A stretch of 64,000 bases of DNA from Ectopseudomonas chengduensis (GTDB taxonomy: Bacteria > Pseudomonadota > Gammaproteobacteria > Pseudomonadales > Pseudomonadaceae). The notes under the pieces were generated by a model that made no database searches, had not been told where the DNA came from, and saw only the letters and a list, made by a program, of their open reading frames with translations. Below, piece after piece: positions 8,013 to 16,154 of this stretch (the stretch's first letter is position 1; each line of letters begins with the position of its first letter). The translations under genes were made by a program, and so were the position numbers. The stretch spans positions 1 through 64,000 of the forward strand of contig NZ_FMZQ01000012.1 in the NCBI RefSeq assembly GCF_900102635.1, written 5' to 3'.

Positions 8013-8492
8013 GTGAAGAAGATCGCCGTATTCGCCGATGTGCAGAACCTCTATTACACGGTGCGCCAGGTCTATGGCTGCCACTTCGACTACAGCGTGC
8101 TGTGGGCCGAGGTCAGCCGCCGTGGCGTAATCGTCGAGGCGTACGCCTATGCCATCGACCGCGGCGACGCCAAGCAGCAGCAGTTCCAGCAGATCCTGCG
8201 CAAGCTGGGCTTCACCGTGAAGCTCAAGCCCTACATCCAGCGCAGCGACGGTTCGGCCAAGGGCGACTGGGATGTCGGCATCACCATCGACGTGCTCGAC
8301 GCGGTCGAGCGGGTCGACGAGATCGTCCTGGCCTCCGGTGACGGTGATTTCGACTTGCTGCTCGAGCGCGTGCGCAGTCGTGGCGTCGAGGCCATCGCCT
8401 ATGGCGCGCCGGGGCTGACGGCGCAGTCGCTGATCCGTGCCGCCAGTCTGTACGTGCCCATCGAAGGTGACCTTCTGTTGCGCAATCACTGA
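8013..8492 (+). CDS. NYN domain (PIN-like) ribonuclease candidate
   Basis: A 159-residue protein that is almost entirely an NYN/LabA-like DUF88 domain. The acidic pocket residues are visible as VFADVQNLY (residues 6-14), the KGDWDVGITID strand near 88-98 and LASGDGDFDLL near 110-120. NYN proteins share the PIN-nuclease fold and are thought to act as metal-dependent RNases. The start is GTG at 8013, with GAGGA a few bases upstream. The next gene, a DEDDh exonuclease, begins 16 bases after the stop, so two nucleic-acid enzymes form an operon here. Confidence 0.85.
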   Translation: MKKIAVFADVQNLYYTVRQVYGCHFDYSVLWAEVSRRGVIVEAYAYAIDRGDAKQQQFQQILRKLGFTVKLKPYIQRSDGSAKGDWDVGITIDVLDAVERVDEIVLASGDGDFDLLLERVRSRGVEAIAYGAPGLTAQSLIRAASLYVPIEGDLLLRNH

Positions 8493-8508
8493 AGTTCTGA
8501 GGTTTTAC

Positions 8509-9108
8509 GTGGAATCCATTGCAGTAATCGACTTCGAAACCACTGGCGTGTCGCCGACCCAGGCGCGGGCCACCGAGATCGGCGTGGCGATCATCGAGGA
8601 CGGGTGCATCGTCGACCGCTACCAGAGCCTCATGAATAGCGGCGCCTGGGTGCCGCCATTCATCGAGCAGCTCACAGGTATCAGCAACGCCATGCTGCGC
8701 AAGGCGCCGCCGTCGGATCAGGTGATGAACGAGGTGGCCGACTTCATCGGCGAAAGGCCGCTGCTGGCGCATAACGCGTCCTTCGACCAGAAGTTCTGGG
8801 ATGCCGAACTGGCGCGCGTACGCCGTCGTCGTGCGCAGCCCTTCGCCTGTTCACTGCTGCTGTCGCGCCGTCTGCTGCCCGAGGCGCCGAGCCACAAGCT
8901 GGGCAACCTCAACGCCTGGGCCGGTCTGCCGGACACCGGCCGCGCTCACCGCGCCCTGGCCGATGCCGAAATGGCAGCGAACCTGACATTGCACCTGTTC
9001 GGTCTGTTGCGCGAGCGCCATGGCCGGCACCAGGCCGATCATGCCTTTCTCTGCCAGTTGCAGAACCTCTCCGCCGCCAAGGTGCGTGCGCTATTGGCCG
9101 CGGCTTAG
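8509..9108 (+). CDS. DEDDh 3'-5' exonuclease (DnaQ-like)
   Basis: A 199-residue protein with an intact DnaQ/RNase T-type exonuclease domain: ExoI motif DFETTG at residues 8-13, ExoII HNASFD near 88, and ExoIII with RAHRALADAE near 143. It lacks the polymerase-binding tail of DnaQ and is not RNase T or Orn in length, so it is best called a DEDDh family exonuclease acting on single-stranded DNA or RNA. The start is GTG at 8509, with TGAGG eight bases upstream. It is coupled to the NYN gene and followed by a REP hairpin. Confidence 0.85.
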   Translation: MESIAVIDFETTGVSPTQARATEIGVAIIEDGCIVDRYQSLMNSGAWVPPFIEQLTGISNAMLRKAPPSDQVMNEVADFIGERPLLAHNASFDQKFWDAELARVRRRRAQPFACSLLLSRRLLPEAPSHKLGNLNAWAGLPDTGRAHRALADAEMAANLTLHLFGLLRERHGRHQADHAFLCQLQNLSAAKVRALLAAA

Positions 9109-9113
9109 CCGTT

Positions 9114-9165
9114 GTAGCCCGGATGCAATCCGGGGGCCGCTATTCCCGGATTACATCCGGGCTAC
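9114..9165. repeat. REP hairpin, type GTAGCCCGGATG
   Basis: Inverted arms GTAGCCCGGATGCAATCCGGG and CCCGGATTACATCCGGGCTAC flank an 11-base spacer between the exonuclease and rhlE. Each arm is itself palindromic. The same family recurs at 11055-11111 and as half units near 44982 and 55085. Confidence 0.85.
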
Positions 9166-9235
9166 AGAGCGGTGCTTTACGGGCACGAACGGGTAAACTA
9201 CGCGCCAGCTTTCCTACTTCCTTCGGTTACCTTCC

Positions 9236-10585
9236 ATGACCTTTGCCTCCCTCGGTTTGATCGAGCCGCTGCTGCGCACCCTCACCGAACTCGACTACCA
9301 GACCCCGACCCCGGTACAGAGCCAGGCCATCCCGGCCGTGCTCAAGGGCCGTGATCTGATGGCCGCGGCGCAGACCGGCACCGGCAAAACCGCTGGTTTC
9401 GCCCTGCCGCTGCTGCAGCGCCTGACCCTGGAAGGCCCGCAGGTCGCCAGCAACAGCGTGCGCGCGCTGGTGCTGACGCCGACCCGCGAGTTGGCCGAGC
9501 AGGTGCTGCAGAGCCTTTTGAGCTACGGCCAGCACCTGCCGCTGACCAGCTATGCGGTGTACGGCGGGGTCAGCATCAACCCGCAGATGATGAAGCTGCG
9601 CAAGGGCGTCGATGTGCTGGTGGCCACGCCGGGGCGACTGCTCGACCTGTATCGGCAGAACGCGGTGAAGTTCTCCCAGTTGCAGACCCTGGTGCTGGAT
9701 GAGGCCGACCGCATGCTCGACCTGGGTTTTGCCCGCGAGCTGGACGAGCTGTTCAGTGCACTGCCGAAAAAGCGCCAGACCCTGCTGTTCTCCGCCACCT
9801 TTTCCGATGCCATCCGGCAGATGGCCGGCGAGCTGCTGCGCGACCCGCTGTCGGTGGAAGTGAGCCCGCGCAACGCTGCTGCCAAGACCGTCAAGCAATG
9901 GCTGATCCCGGTGGACAAGAAGCGCAAGAGCGAGCTGTTCCTGCACCTGCTGCAGGAAAAACGCTGGGGCCAGGTGCTGGTGTTCGCCAAGACCCGCAAG
10001 GGAGTCGATCAGCTCGAACAGGAGCTGCTGGCCATGGGCGTGTCAGCCGATTCGATTCACGGCGACAAGCCACAGCCGAGCCGCCTGCGCGCACTGGAAC
10101 GCTTCAAGGCTGGCGAGGTGCAGATTCTGGTGGCCACCGACGTGGCCGCGCGTGGCCTGGATATCGATGACCTGCCGCTGGTGGTCAACCTCGACCTGCC
10201 GATCAACGCCGAAGACTACGTGCACCGTATCGGTCGTACCGGCCGCGCCGGCAGTACGGGCGAGGCGATCTCCCTGGTCTGCGCTGACGAGGTGGATCAA
10301 CTGGCGGCGATCGAGAACCTGACCCAGCAATTGATCAAGCGTGTCGATGAGCCGGACTTCATCCCCGATCACCGCGTACCGCTGACGGCGGTCGGTGGCC
10401 AGGTGCTGAAAAAACCGAAGAAACCCAAGCAGAAGCTGATCCCCGGTGCGGGCACCGCGAAGAGCGGCGGCAGGGGCAATATTCACCTCGGCCGCTGGTT
10501 CGAGGAAGAGGACGCCAAGCCCAAGGCCAAGGCGGTGCGCAAGGTGCCAAGTTTTGGCAGCAAGCCCAAGGGTGGCAAGAAGTAG
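9236..10585 (+). CDS. rhlE: DEAD-box ATP-dependent RNA helicase RhlE
   Basis: A 449-residue DEAD-box helicase. In order: Q-motif (PTPVQSQAIP), Walker A AQTGTGKT near 44-51, PTRELAEQ, DEAD at 155-158, SAT, then the second RecA domain with ATDVAARGLDI and HRIGRTGR near 330. A basic, Lys/Pro-rich C-terminal tail (about residues 385-449, KKPKKPKQK and PKAKAVRK) follows, as in RhlE proteins. These remodel structured RNA in ribosome assembly and RNA decay. The length and tail fit RhlE better than DeaD or SrmB. It sits alone on the plus strand, with REP elements on both sides. Confidence 0.88.
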   Translation: MTFASLGLIEPLLRTLTELDYQTPTPVQSQAIPAVLKGRDLMAAAQTGTGKTAGFALPLLQRLTLEGPQVASNSVRALVLTPTRELAEQVLQSLLSYGQHLPLTSYAVYGGVSINPQMMKLRKGVDVLVATPGRLLDLYRQNAVKFSQLQTLVLDEADRMLDLGFARELDELFSALPKKRQTLLFSATFSDAIRQMAGELLRDPLSVEVSPRNAAAKTVKQWLIPVDKKRKSELFLHLLQEKRWGQVLVFAKTRKGVDQLEQELLAMGVSADSIHGDKPQPSRLRALERFKAGEVQILVATDVAARGLDIDDLPLVVNLDLPINAEDYVHRIGRTGRAGSTGEAISLVCADEVDQLAAIENLTQQLIKRVDEPDFIPDHRVPLTAVGGQVLKKPKKPKQKLIPGAGTAKSGGRGNIHLGRWFEEEDAKPKAKAVRKVPSFGSKPKGGKK

Positions 10586-10599
10586 TTGGAATCTCTGTT

Positions 10600-10661
10600 G
10601 GCGGGTTGCACCCGCCCTACGGCACGCCGCAGTCGTCTCGTAGGGCGGGGGCACCCCGCCA
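10600..10661. repeat. REP hairpin, type GTAGGGCGGGTG
   Basis: Arms GCGGGTTGCACCCGCCCTAC and GTAGGGCGGGGGCACCCCGCC face each other across a 19-base spacer just after rhlE. The same family is seen at 12642-12744 and 48204-48252. Such elements often act as mRNA 3' stabilisers or gyrase/transposase (RAYT) targets. Confidence 0.85.
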
Positions 10662-10667
10662 TTGCTC

Positions 10668-11030
10668 TCAACTATTCTGCGCTATTCGCCACAGCACGCC
10701 GCTGGGATCGAACACCATGAACTCGTGCATGCCCCAGGGCTGATCCTGCGGCGCGATCAGTCGCGTGCCGAACCGCTCATCCAGGCGGGCTGCCTGAATC
10801 TGCTGCCACCACGCATCGACTTCTTCCACCAGCAGGTGCATGACGAAGTTCTCCGCCTGTTCCTTCACGTAGAAGTTCTGCAGCAGAAAGGCGCAGTGCT
10901 CGCCATGGCTGAAATAGGCCATCTGTTCGTCCGACCAACCGCGCTTGAAGCCCATGGCCTGGTAGAAATCCATGCTCAGGGCGAAGTCCCGTGCCGGGAC
11001 GAAGGTTTTCAGTTCAACGCTGCGCAGCAT
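10668..11030 (-). CDS. VOC superfamily (glyoxalase/bleomycin-resistance-like) protein
   Basis: A 120-residue small protein of the vicinal oxygen chelate fold, with segments ELKTFVPARDFALSMDFYQ at the N-terminus, HCAFLLQNFYV in the middle and MHEFMVFDPSGVLWRI at the end. This short form without obvious substrate loops is often annotated as a glyoxalase/bleomycin-resistance family protein. The function is unknown. I used the ATG at 11030 because the upstream extension runs into the REP sequence at 11055-11111. No operon partner. Confidence 0.78.
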   Translation of the reverse strand: MLRSVELKTFVPARDFALSMDFYQAMGFKRGWSDEQMAYFSHGEHCAFLLQNFYVKEQAENFVMHLLVEEVDAWWQQIQAARLDERFGTRLIAPQDQPWGMHEFMVFDPSGVLWRIAQNS

Positions 11031-11054
11031 GTAAATCCCTTTTTCGTCAGAACC

Positions 11055-11111
11055 GTAGCCCGGATGCAATCCGGGAGCACCTGGCACCGGCCCCGGATTG
11101 CATCCGGGCTA
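11055..11111. repeat. REP hairpin, type GTAGCCCGGATG
   Basis: GTAGCCCGGATGCAATCCGGG and CCCGGATTGCATCCGGGCTA face each other across 17 bases between two minus-strand genes. Same family as 9114-9165. Confidence 0.83.
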
Positions 11112-11119
11112 AGGCGTTT

Positions 11120-11557
11120 TTATCGAGCCGGTTGCGCCAGTGCCGCCACAGCTGCAGCGGTCATATCGTAGATCACCAGGCACACATGCTCCACCGGCTG
11201 GCCGGCCAGCGGCAGCAGGGTGACGTTCTGGTACATGAAATCGGCCTGGCCGGTGATCGGCTGGTAACTCTTGAAGCGCATCAGGTAGGGGCGTTGCTGC
11301 CACAGGCTGAAGGCACGGGTGCCCAATTGCACTACGCTTTCCACCTTGCGCTCCAGCCAGGGGCGGTCAATGTCCGGGAACAGCTCGAACAACGAACGCC
11401 CCTGTACCTGGTCCGGCCCCAGCCCGGAGTGGTTCTCCATGAAGGCATTCCACACTTCGACGCGGTATTGGCGGTCGAGCACCACCACGCCGACGTCGAT
11501 GCATTGCACGATGTCGAGCAGCCAGTGAACTTCCTTGATATCGATCTGTGCGGGCAT
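11120..11557 (-). CDS. single PAS-domain protein
   Basis: A 145-residue protein consisting of one PAS domain: IVQCIDVGVVVLDRQYRVEVWN is the typical first strand and helix, then NHSGLGPDQVQGRSLFELFPD and a C-terminal beta-sheet ending LVIYDMTA. No output domain or signal peptide is present, so it is likely a cytoplasmic sensory partner. Its start lies four bases after the stop of the receiver-CheC gene on the same strand, which makes a two-gene signalling operon probable. The cofactor or ligand, if any, is not apparent. Confidence 0.82.
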   Translation of the reverse strand: MPAQIDIKEVHWLLDIVQCIDVGVVVLDRQYRVEVWNAFMENHSGLGPDQVQGRSLFELFPDIDRPWLERKVESVVQLGTRAFSLWQQRPYLMRFKSYQPITGQADFMYQNVTLLPLAGQPVEHVCLVIYDMTAAAVAALAQPAR

Positions 11558-11561
11558 CGCC

Positions 11562-12563
11562 TCACTCCATCAGGTAGCCGATCTTGTCGGTCAGGCGTTT
11601 GATCGAATCTTCGGTGAACAACAACAGCAGGTCGAAGTGGATGGCATGGCCTTCCAGGCTGTAGCTGATCTCCACGGCCAGGGTCTTGCGCCAGCGCTGG
11701 CGGTTGACCTGGATCAGCTGGTCGAGACTGGCATGCTGGCCGAGCAACTGCGGGTGGCCCTGGGAGAAGCGCAGGTCGAGTTGCTCGGCGACGCCGGCCA
11801 GGCAGGCACCGATCAGAATGCTGGCCAGATCCAACAACATCTCCGAGGTTTGCGCTTCGTTCTCCGGCTGCCAGCCGAGCAGGCGCGCCATGTCGTCCAC
11901 TTCCGAGTCATGGAACAGCAGCAGCGCCTCTCCGGCGATGGCCTCGCCGATGAAACCCTGGCAGATGGCGCTGAAGCGCTCGCCGCGTTGGGCGTCGAGC
12001 AGGGTCATGTGCAGCTCGCTGACTTCGAAGATATTCACCTGCGGCACCGGCAACTGCACGAATACACCCAGTACCTTGGCCAGCAACGCGGCGGCGCGGC
12101 CCATGGCGACGTTGCTGACTTCGCGCAGGGCATCGCGGAAGCTGACCTTGAGTTCTGACAGCGCAGCGGCCTGGGCCTGTGCCGCTGGCGTGGCCTGCGG
12201 GTCGAACAGCTTCAGGTCGATCAGCGTCTGGCGCAGGATCTCGGGGTCGGCGGGTTTCTTGATGAAGGCCAGGGCGCCCAGCTCACGCACGCGGCGAACG
12301 GCTTCTTCCTGCACGTCGCCGGACACCACGATGACCTTGCTGCTGAGCCCTTCTGCGCGCAGCGCGGCCAGGGTCTGGTAGCCATCGAGCACCGGCATGG
12401 TCAGGTCGAGCAGCATGACCGGGCCCAGCCCCTGACGGATCAAGGCCAGCGCCTCCTCGCCGTTGTTGGCTTGGCTGAGGGAAACCGGCCATTCCGGCGG
12501 CAGGGCGCGGATCAGTTGCTTGCGCGCCATATTGGAGTCATCGCAGACCAACAGCGGGATCAC
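11562..12563 (-). CDS. response regulator with CheC/CheX-type phosphatase domain
   Basis: A 333-residue protein. Residues 1-120 are a receiver domain: acidic pair CDDSN near 8-12, phospho-acceptor Asp in LLDLTMPVLDG near 53, Thr/Ser in VVSGD near 80 and Lys in FIKKPAD near 102. Residues about 145-333 resemble the CheC/CheX family, with LREVSNVAMGRAAALL and the second related helix LLDLASILIGACLAGV. CheC-like proteins dephosphorylate CheY-P or related receivers. Together with the PAS gene directly downstream this could be a signal-adaptation module, but the paired kinase is not in the window. No DNA-binding domain is present. Confidence 0.85.
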   Translation of the reverse strand: MIPLLVCDDSNMARKQLIRALPPEWPVSLSQANNGEEALALIRQGLGPVMLLDLTMPVLDGYQTLAALRAEGLSSKVIVVSGDVQEEAVRRVRELGALAFIKKPADPEILRQTLIDLKLFDPQATPAAQAQAAALSELKVSFRDALREVSNVAMGRAAALLAKVLGVFVQLPVPQVNIFEVSELHMTLLDAQRGERFSAICQGFIGEAIAGEALLLFHDSEVDDMARLLGWQPENEAQTSEMLLDLASILIGACLAGVAEQLDLRFSQGHPQLLGQHASLDQLIQVNRQRWRKTLAVEISYSLEGHAIHFDLLLLFTEDSIKRLTDKIGYLME

Positions 12564-12641
12564 GGCGGGGAATTACCTGTGTGGGAAGCGCCAATTCTGA
12601 GCATAGACGCAGCCCATGTGAGGGCACAGCGGTTTTTCAGG

Positions 12642-12744
12642 CGTAGGGCGGGTGCAACCCGCCAGTCCGTAGGGTGGGCTTCAGCCCACCAACAGCGGCC
12701 AGTCTTGGTGGGCTGAAGCGGAACGCCGCCCGGCCCACCCTACA
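12642..12744. repeat. composite REP cluster
   Basis: Three units abut: GTAGGGCGGGTGCAACCCGCC, then GTAGGGTGGGCTTCAGCCCACC, then an opposing TTGGTGGGCTGAAGC...GGCCCACCCTAC arm. The stretch fills the gap between two minus-strand genes. Two REP subtypes side by side suggests that one inserted next to the other. Confidence 0.8.
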
Positions 12745-12748
12745 GCTG

Positions 12749-14008
12749 TTACCTGTATTCGTTCGCGATGCTCGCTCCTGCAAGGTATGCAATCACTCCC
12801 TGTGCCGCCACCCGCCCGCTGGCGAAGCAGGCGGTGAGCAGGTAGCCGCCGGTGGGCGCTTCCCAGTCGAGCATCTCGCCGGCGCAGAACACGCCGGGCA
12901 GGGCCTTGAGCATCAGGCCTTCGTTCAGCGCCGCGAAGGGGACGCCGCCAGCGCTGCTGATCGCTTCGTCCAGTGGCCGGGGGCGCAGCAGGGTGATCGG
13001 CAGCGCCTTGATCCAGGGCGCCAGAGCAGCTGGTTCGGCAAATGCGGCAGCCGGCGCCAGCTCACGCAGCAGGGCAGCCTTAACGCCGTCCAGCCCGGCC
13101 TGGCGATGCAGGTGCTTGGCCATCGAGTGCTTGCCGCGTGGCTTGGCTAGCGCCTGCTGCAGCTTGACCAATGGCATCTGCGGCAACAGGTCGAGGTGAA
13201 TCACGGCCTGGCCGTCAGCCTCGATGGCGCGGCGGATATCGGCGGAAAAGGCGTACACCAGGCTGCCTTCGATGCCGCCTGCAGTCAGCACGAACTCGCC
13301 GATGCGAGGCGCCTGGCCAGGCAGGCTCAGCGCTACGTTCTTCAGCGGCGCACCGGCGAATTTCTCCCTGAGATACTCGCTCCAGTTGGCGACCTCGAAA
13401 CCGCAGTTGCTTGGCTTCAGAGCTGCCACTTCGATGCCGCGTGCCTGCAACAGGGGCACCCAGGCACCGTCGGAGCCCAGGCGCGCCCAACTGCCGCCGC
13501 CCAGTGCCAGCAGGCAGGCATCTGCAGCCAGTGCACGTTCGCCATCTGCGCCTGCGATACGCAGGCTGCCGTCCGCGTTCCAGCCCAGCCAGCGGCTGCG
13601 CGTGTGGATCGTTACGCCCAGTTCGCGCAGGCGGCGCAGCCAGGCGCGCAGCAGCGGCGCGGCCTTCATGTCGCTGGGGAATACGCGGCCGGAGGTGCCG
13701 ACGAAGGTGTCGATGCCCAGGCCATGAATCCAGGTGCGTAGGGCATCGGCATCGAACTCGTGCAGCAGCGTCGCGACTTCGGCCTGGCGCTCGCCGTAAC
13801 GGCCGATGAAGGTGTCCTTGGGCTCGGAGTGAGTGATGTTCATGCCGCCGACGCCGGCCAGCAGGAACTTGCGCCCCACCGAGGGCATGGCATCGAACAG
13901 CTCCACGCGCACGCCGCCTTGAGCCAGCACTTCGGCAGCCATCAGCCCGGCAGGGCCGCCGCCGATGATGGCGACGTGATGAACATTGGGCTGGGTGTTT
14001 GTGGTCAT
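12749..14008 (-). CDS. NAD(P)/FAD-dependent oxidoreductase, HI0933/TIGR03862 type flavoprotein
   Basis: A 419-residue flavoprotein. The N-terminal Rossmann motif AIIGGGPAGLMAAE lies at residues 13-26, followed by the family-typical KFLLAGVGGMNITHSE near 46-61 (the 'GGxN-NITH' type segment of BaiN/HI0933 proteins), and a C-terminal FAD-binding segment FCAGEMLDWEAPTGGYLL. Related enzymes are annotated as BaiN-like or TIGR03862 flavoproteins; the physiological substrate is not known. The frame is open upstream to 14143, but the ATG at 14008 begins the usual N-terminus. It is divergent from the class V aminotransferase. Confidence 0.85.
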   Translation of the reverse strand: MTTNTQPNVHHVAIIGGGPAGLMAAEVLAQGGVRVELFDAMPSVGRKFLLAGVGGMNITHSEPKDTFIGRYGERQAEVATLLHEFDADALRTWIHGLGIDTFVGTSGRVFPSDMKAAPLLRAWLRRLRELGVTIHTRSRWLGWNADGSLRIAGADGERALAADACLLALGGGSWARLGSDGAWVPLLQARGIEVAALKPSNCGFEVANWSEYLREKFAGAPLKNVALSLPGQAPRIGEFVLTAGGIEGSLVYAFSADIRRAIEADGQAVIHLDLLPQMPLVKLQQALAKPRGKHSMAKHLHRQAGLDGVKAALLRELAPAAAFAEPAALAPWIKALPITLLRPRPLDEAISSAGGVPFAALNEGLMLKALPGVFCAGEMLDWEAPTGGYLLTACFASGRVAAQGVIAYLAGASIANEYR

Positions 14009-14120
14009 GGCGGTGAGCGGCAGGAGAAAGGCTGCGCATTCTACCCGAGTGCTCCCTGGCCTTGTCATTTGCACAGGGTTAGTGCAGGTTCTGGTCGAAC
14101 CTTTTTGGCTGGAGTCCGTT

Positions 14121-15254
14121 ATGTCCCAAATCTGCCCCGACATCGATCCTGATGGCCTGCTCGAATATTCGGTGGTCTACACCGACCGCTCGCTGAACCA
14201 TATGTCGCAGTCGTTCCAGGGCGTGATGCGCGATATCTCCGCCACTTTGAAACAGGTCTACAACGCCCATGCCGCGGCAGTCGTGCCCGGCAGCGGCACC
14301 TACGGCATGGAGGCGGTGGCGCGGCAGTTGGCGACCGATCAGAAGTGCCTGGTGCTGCGCAACGGCTGGTTCAGCTACCGCTGGACGCAGATCTTCGAGA
14401 TGGGCCGGATTCCCGCCGAGGCCCATGTGCTCAAGGCGCGTCCGGTCGCGGACGGCCCACAGGCGGCCTTCGCCCCGGCGCCGCTGGAGGAGGTGCTGGC
14501 CAGCATCGCCGAGCAGAAACCGCAGGTGGTGTTTGCCCCGCACGTGGAAACCTCCTCGGGCATGATTCTGCCGGACGACTACCTGCGCGCGGTGAGCGAC
14601 GCGGTGCACGCCGTCGGCGGCCTGTTCGTGCTTGATTGCATTGCCTCCGGCACGTTGTGGGTGGACATGCAGGCCTGTGGTGTCGATGTGCTGATCAGCG
14701 CCCCGCAGAAGGGCTGGAGTGCCTCGCCGTGCTGCGCCCTGGTGATGCTGAGCGATGCGGCGCAGGCGCGCGTCGAAGCGACTCAGAGCAGCAGCTTCGC
14801 CTGCGATCTGAAGAAGTGGCTGCAGATCATGCAGGCCTATGAGCAGGGCGGCCATGCCTATCACGCCACCATGCCTAGCGACGCCCTGGCGCGTTTTCGC
14901 GATGCCATGCTGGAAGCCAAGGCTCTCGGTTTCGACCGTGTACGCCAGCAACAGCAGGAACTTGGCGACCGGGTGCGTGCGCTGCTGGCAGCGCACGGCT
15001 TCAAGAGCGTCGCCGCAAAGGGCTTCGAGGCACCGGGCGTGGTGGTCTGCTACACCGATGACGGGCAGATCAAGACCGGCGCCAAGTTCGCCGCCGTCGG
15101 CCTGCAGATCGCTGCTGGCGTGCCGCTGCAGTGCGACGAGCCGGCGGACTTCCAGACCTTCCGCCTGGGCCTGTTCGGGCTGGACAAGCTGGGCAATATC
15201 GGGCGTACCGTGATGACCCTGGAGCAGGCGTTGGACAAGGTGCTGGCCGGCTAA
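14121..15254 (+). CDS. class V aminotransferase (alanine-glyoxylate/serine-pyruvate type)
   Basis: A 377-residue fold-type I PLP enzyme. Visible marks: GSGTYGMEAVARQL near residues 54-67, VFAPHVETSSGMILP, LFVLDCIASGTLWVDM with the cofactor Asp, and the PLP lysine in SAPQKGWSASP near 200. The fold and motif order fit the class V family that includes alanine-glyoxylate and serine-pyruvate aminotransferases. The amino donor cannot be called. I placed the start at the ATG at 14121, preceded by GGAGTC; the upstream extension overlaps the divergent flavoprotein promoter. It converges on the methyltransferase gene. Confidence 0.85.
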   Translation: MSQICPDIDPDGLLEYSVVYTDRSLNHMSQSFQGVMRDISATLKQVYNAHAAAVVPGSGTYGMEAVARQLATDQKCLVLRNGWFSYRWTQIFEMGRIPAEAHVLKARPVADGPQAAFAPAPLEEVLASIAEQKPQVVFAPHVETSSGMILPDDYLRAVSDAVHAVGGLFVLDCIASGTLWVDMQACGVDVLISAPQKGWSASPCCALVMLSDAAQARVEATQSSSFACDLKKWLQIMQAYEQGGHAYHATMPSDALARFRDAMLEAKALGFDRVRQQQQELGDRVRALLAAHGFKSVAAKGFEAPGVVVCYTDDGQIKTGAKFAAVGLQIAAGVPLQCDEPADFQTFRLGLFGLDKLGNIGRTVMTLEQALDKVLAG

Positions 15255-15269
15255 CCAAGGCTCGGCTCG

Positions 15270-16094
15270 TCAGCGTTTCTTCACGGCCTGCAGCGTGTAG
15301 CTCAGCGGCAGGCGCTCGGGCCGTGAACGCAGACGCCATTCGCCGTCAGCGCCTAGCTGCATCTGTCCGGGCAGCGCTTCCCAGGGCAGGCAGCCGTGTT
15401 CTTCCAGCGCGGTGAGCGTCATGCCGTGACGCAGCAGGGCCGAGATGATCTCACCCAGGCCGTGATTCCATTCGTGGGTAACGCTGGCTGTGAGCGTCGC
15501 TTCGGTCTGCACGTAGGTTTGCTCGTCATCCCAGACCAGTGGCTCGCGGTGTTCGAAGTACGGATGGGCGATGCGCAATTCATCCTCGCAGGTCTCGTCC
15601 AGGCTCAGCAGGATGGGATGTGCCTCGCGCAGAAACAGCCGCCCTCCCGGCTTGAGCAGGGCCGCGACGTTCTGTGCCCAATCATCGATGCGTGGTAGCC
15701 AGTTGAGGGCACGGATGCTCGTGTAGACCAGGTCGTAGCGCTGCTCGCCGAGCACCCGCGCCGCATCGTAGACCGAGGCTTCGACAAAGTGGATGCCCTG
15801 CTGGCAGGCCTCAGCCAGGCGGCGGGCCTGTTCCAGCGAGGCACAGGAAAAATCCAGGCCGGTGAGTTGCGCGCCCAGGCGAGCCAGCGACAAGGTGTCG
15901 GTGCCGATATGGCATTGCAGATGGAGCGCTTCCAGCCCGCGGATATCTCCGAGGCGATACAAGTCGAAGCGCACGACATCGGACAGGTGTTCGGCAGAGT
16001 CGATGAACTTCTGCACCTGATAGTCGGGTGAGTCCGCATGCAGGGCGGCGCGTTCGTTCCAGTTGGCCTTGTTCAGCTCGAATGAATCGTCCAT
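15270..16094 (-). CDS. class I SAM-dependent methyltransferase
   Basis: A 274-residue methyltransferase (282 if the in-frame ATG at 16118 is used). The SAM-binding motif I is ALHLQCHIGTDTLSLARLG near residues 56-74, with LTGLDFS as the acidic loop and YDLVYTSIRALNWL as motif post-I. The C-terminal half holds substrate-binding segments. The family acts on small molecules or lipids; the substrate is unknown. I prefer the start at 16094, where GGAAA lies nine bases upstream. It lies head to tail behind the deacetylase-like gene on the same strand, 60 bases apart. Confidence 0.8.
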   Translation of the reverse strand: MDDSFELNKANWNERAALHADSPDYQVQKFIDSAEHLSDVVRFDLYRLGDIRGLEALHLQCHIGTDTLSLARLGAQLTGLDFSCASLEQARRLAEACQQGIHFVEASVYDAARVLGEQRYDLVYTSIRALNWLPRIDDWAQNVAALLKPGGRLFLREAHPILLSLDETCEDELRIAHPYFEHREPLVWDDEQTYVQTEATLTASVTHEWNHGLGEIISALLRHGMTLTALEEHGCLPWEALPGQMQLGADGEWRLRSRPERLPLSYTLQAVKKR

Positions 16095-16154
16095 CACGCT
16101 ATTTCCATGAAGTGACAAAACGCGATTATGCCGAGGTGTCGCCAGACGTGCTGG

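Noticed and set aside
14079..14996. 305-residue minus-strand frame
   Set aside because: Antisense to the class V aminotransferase, which has a clear PLP site.
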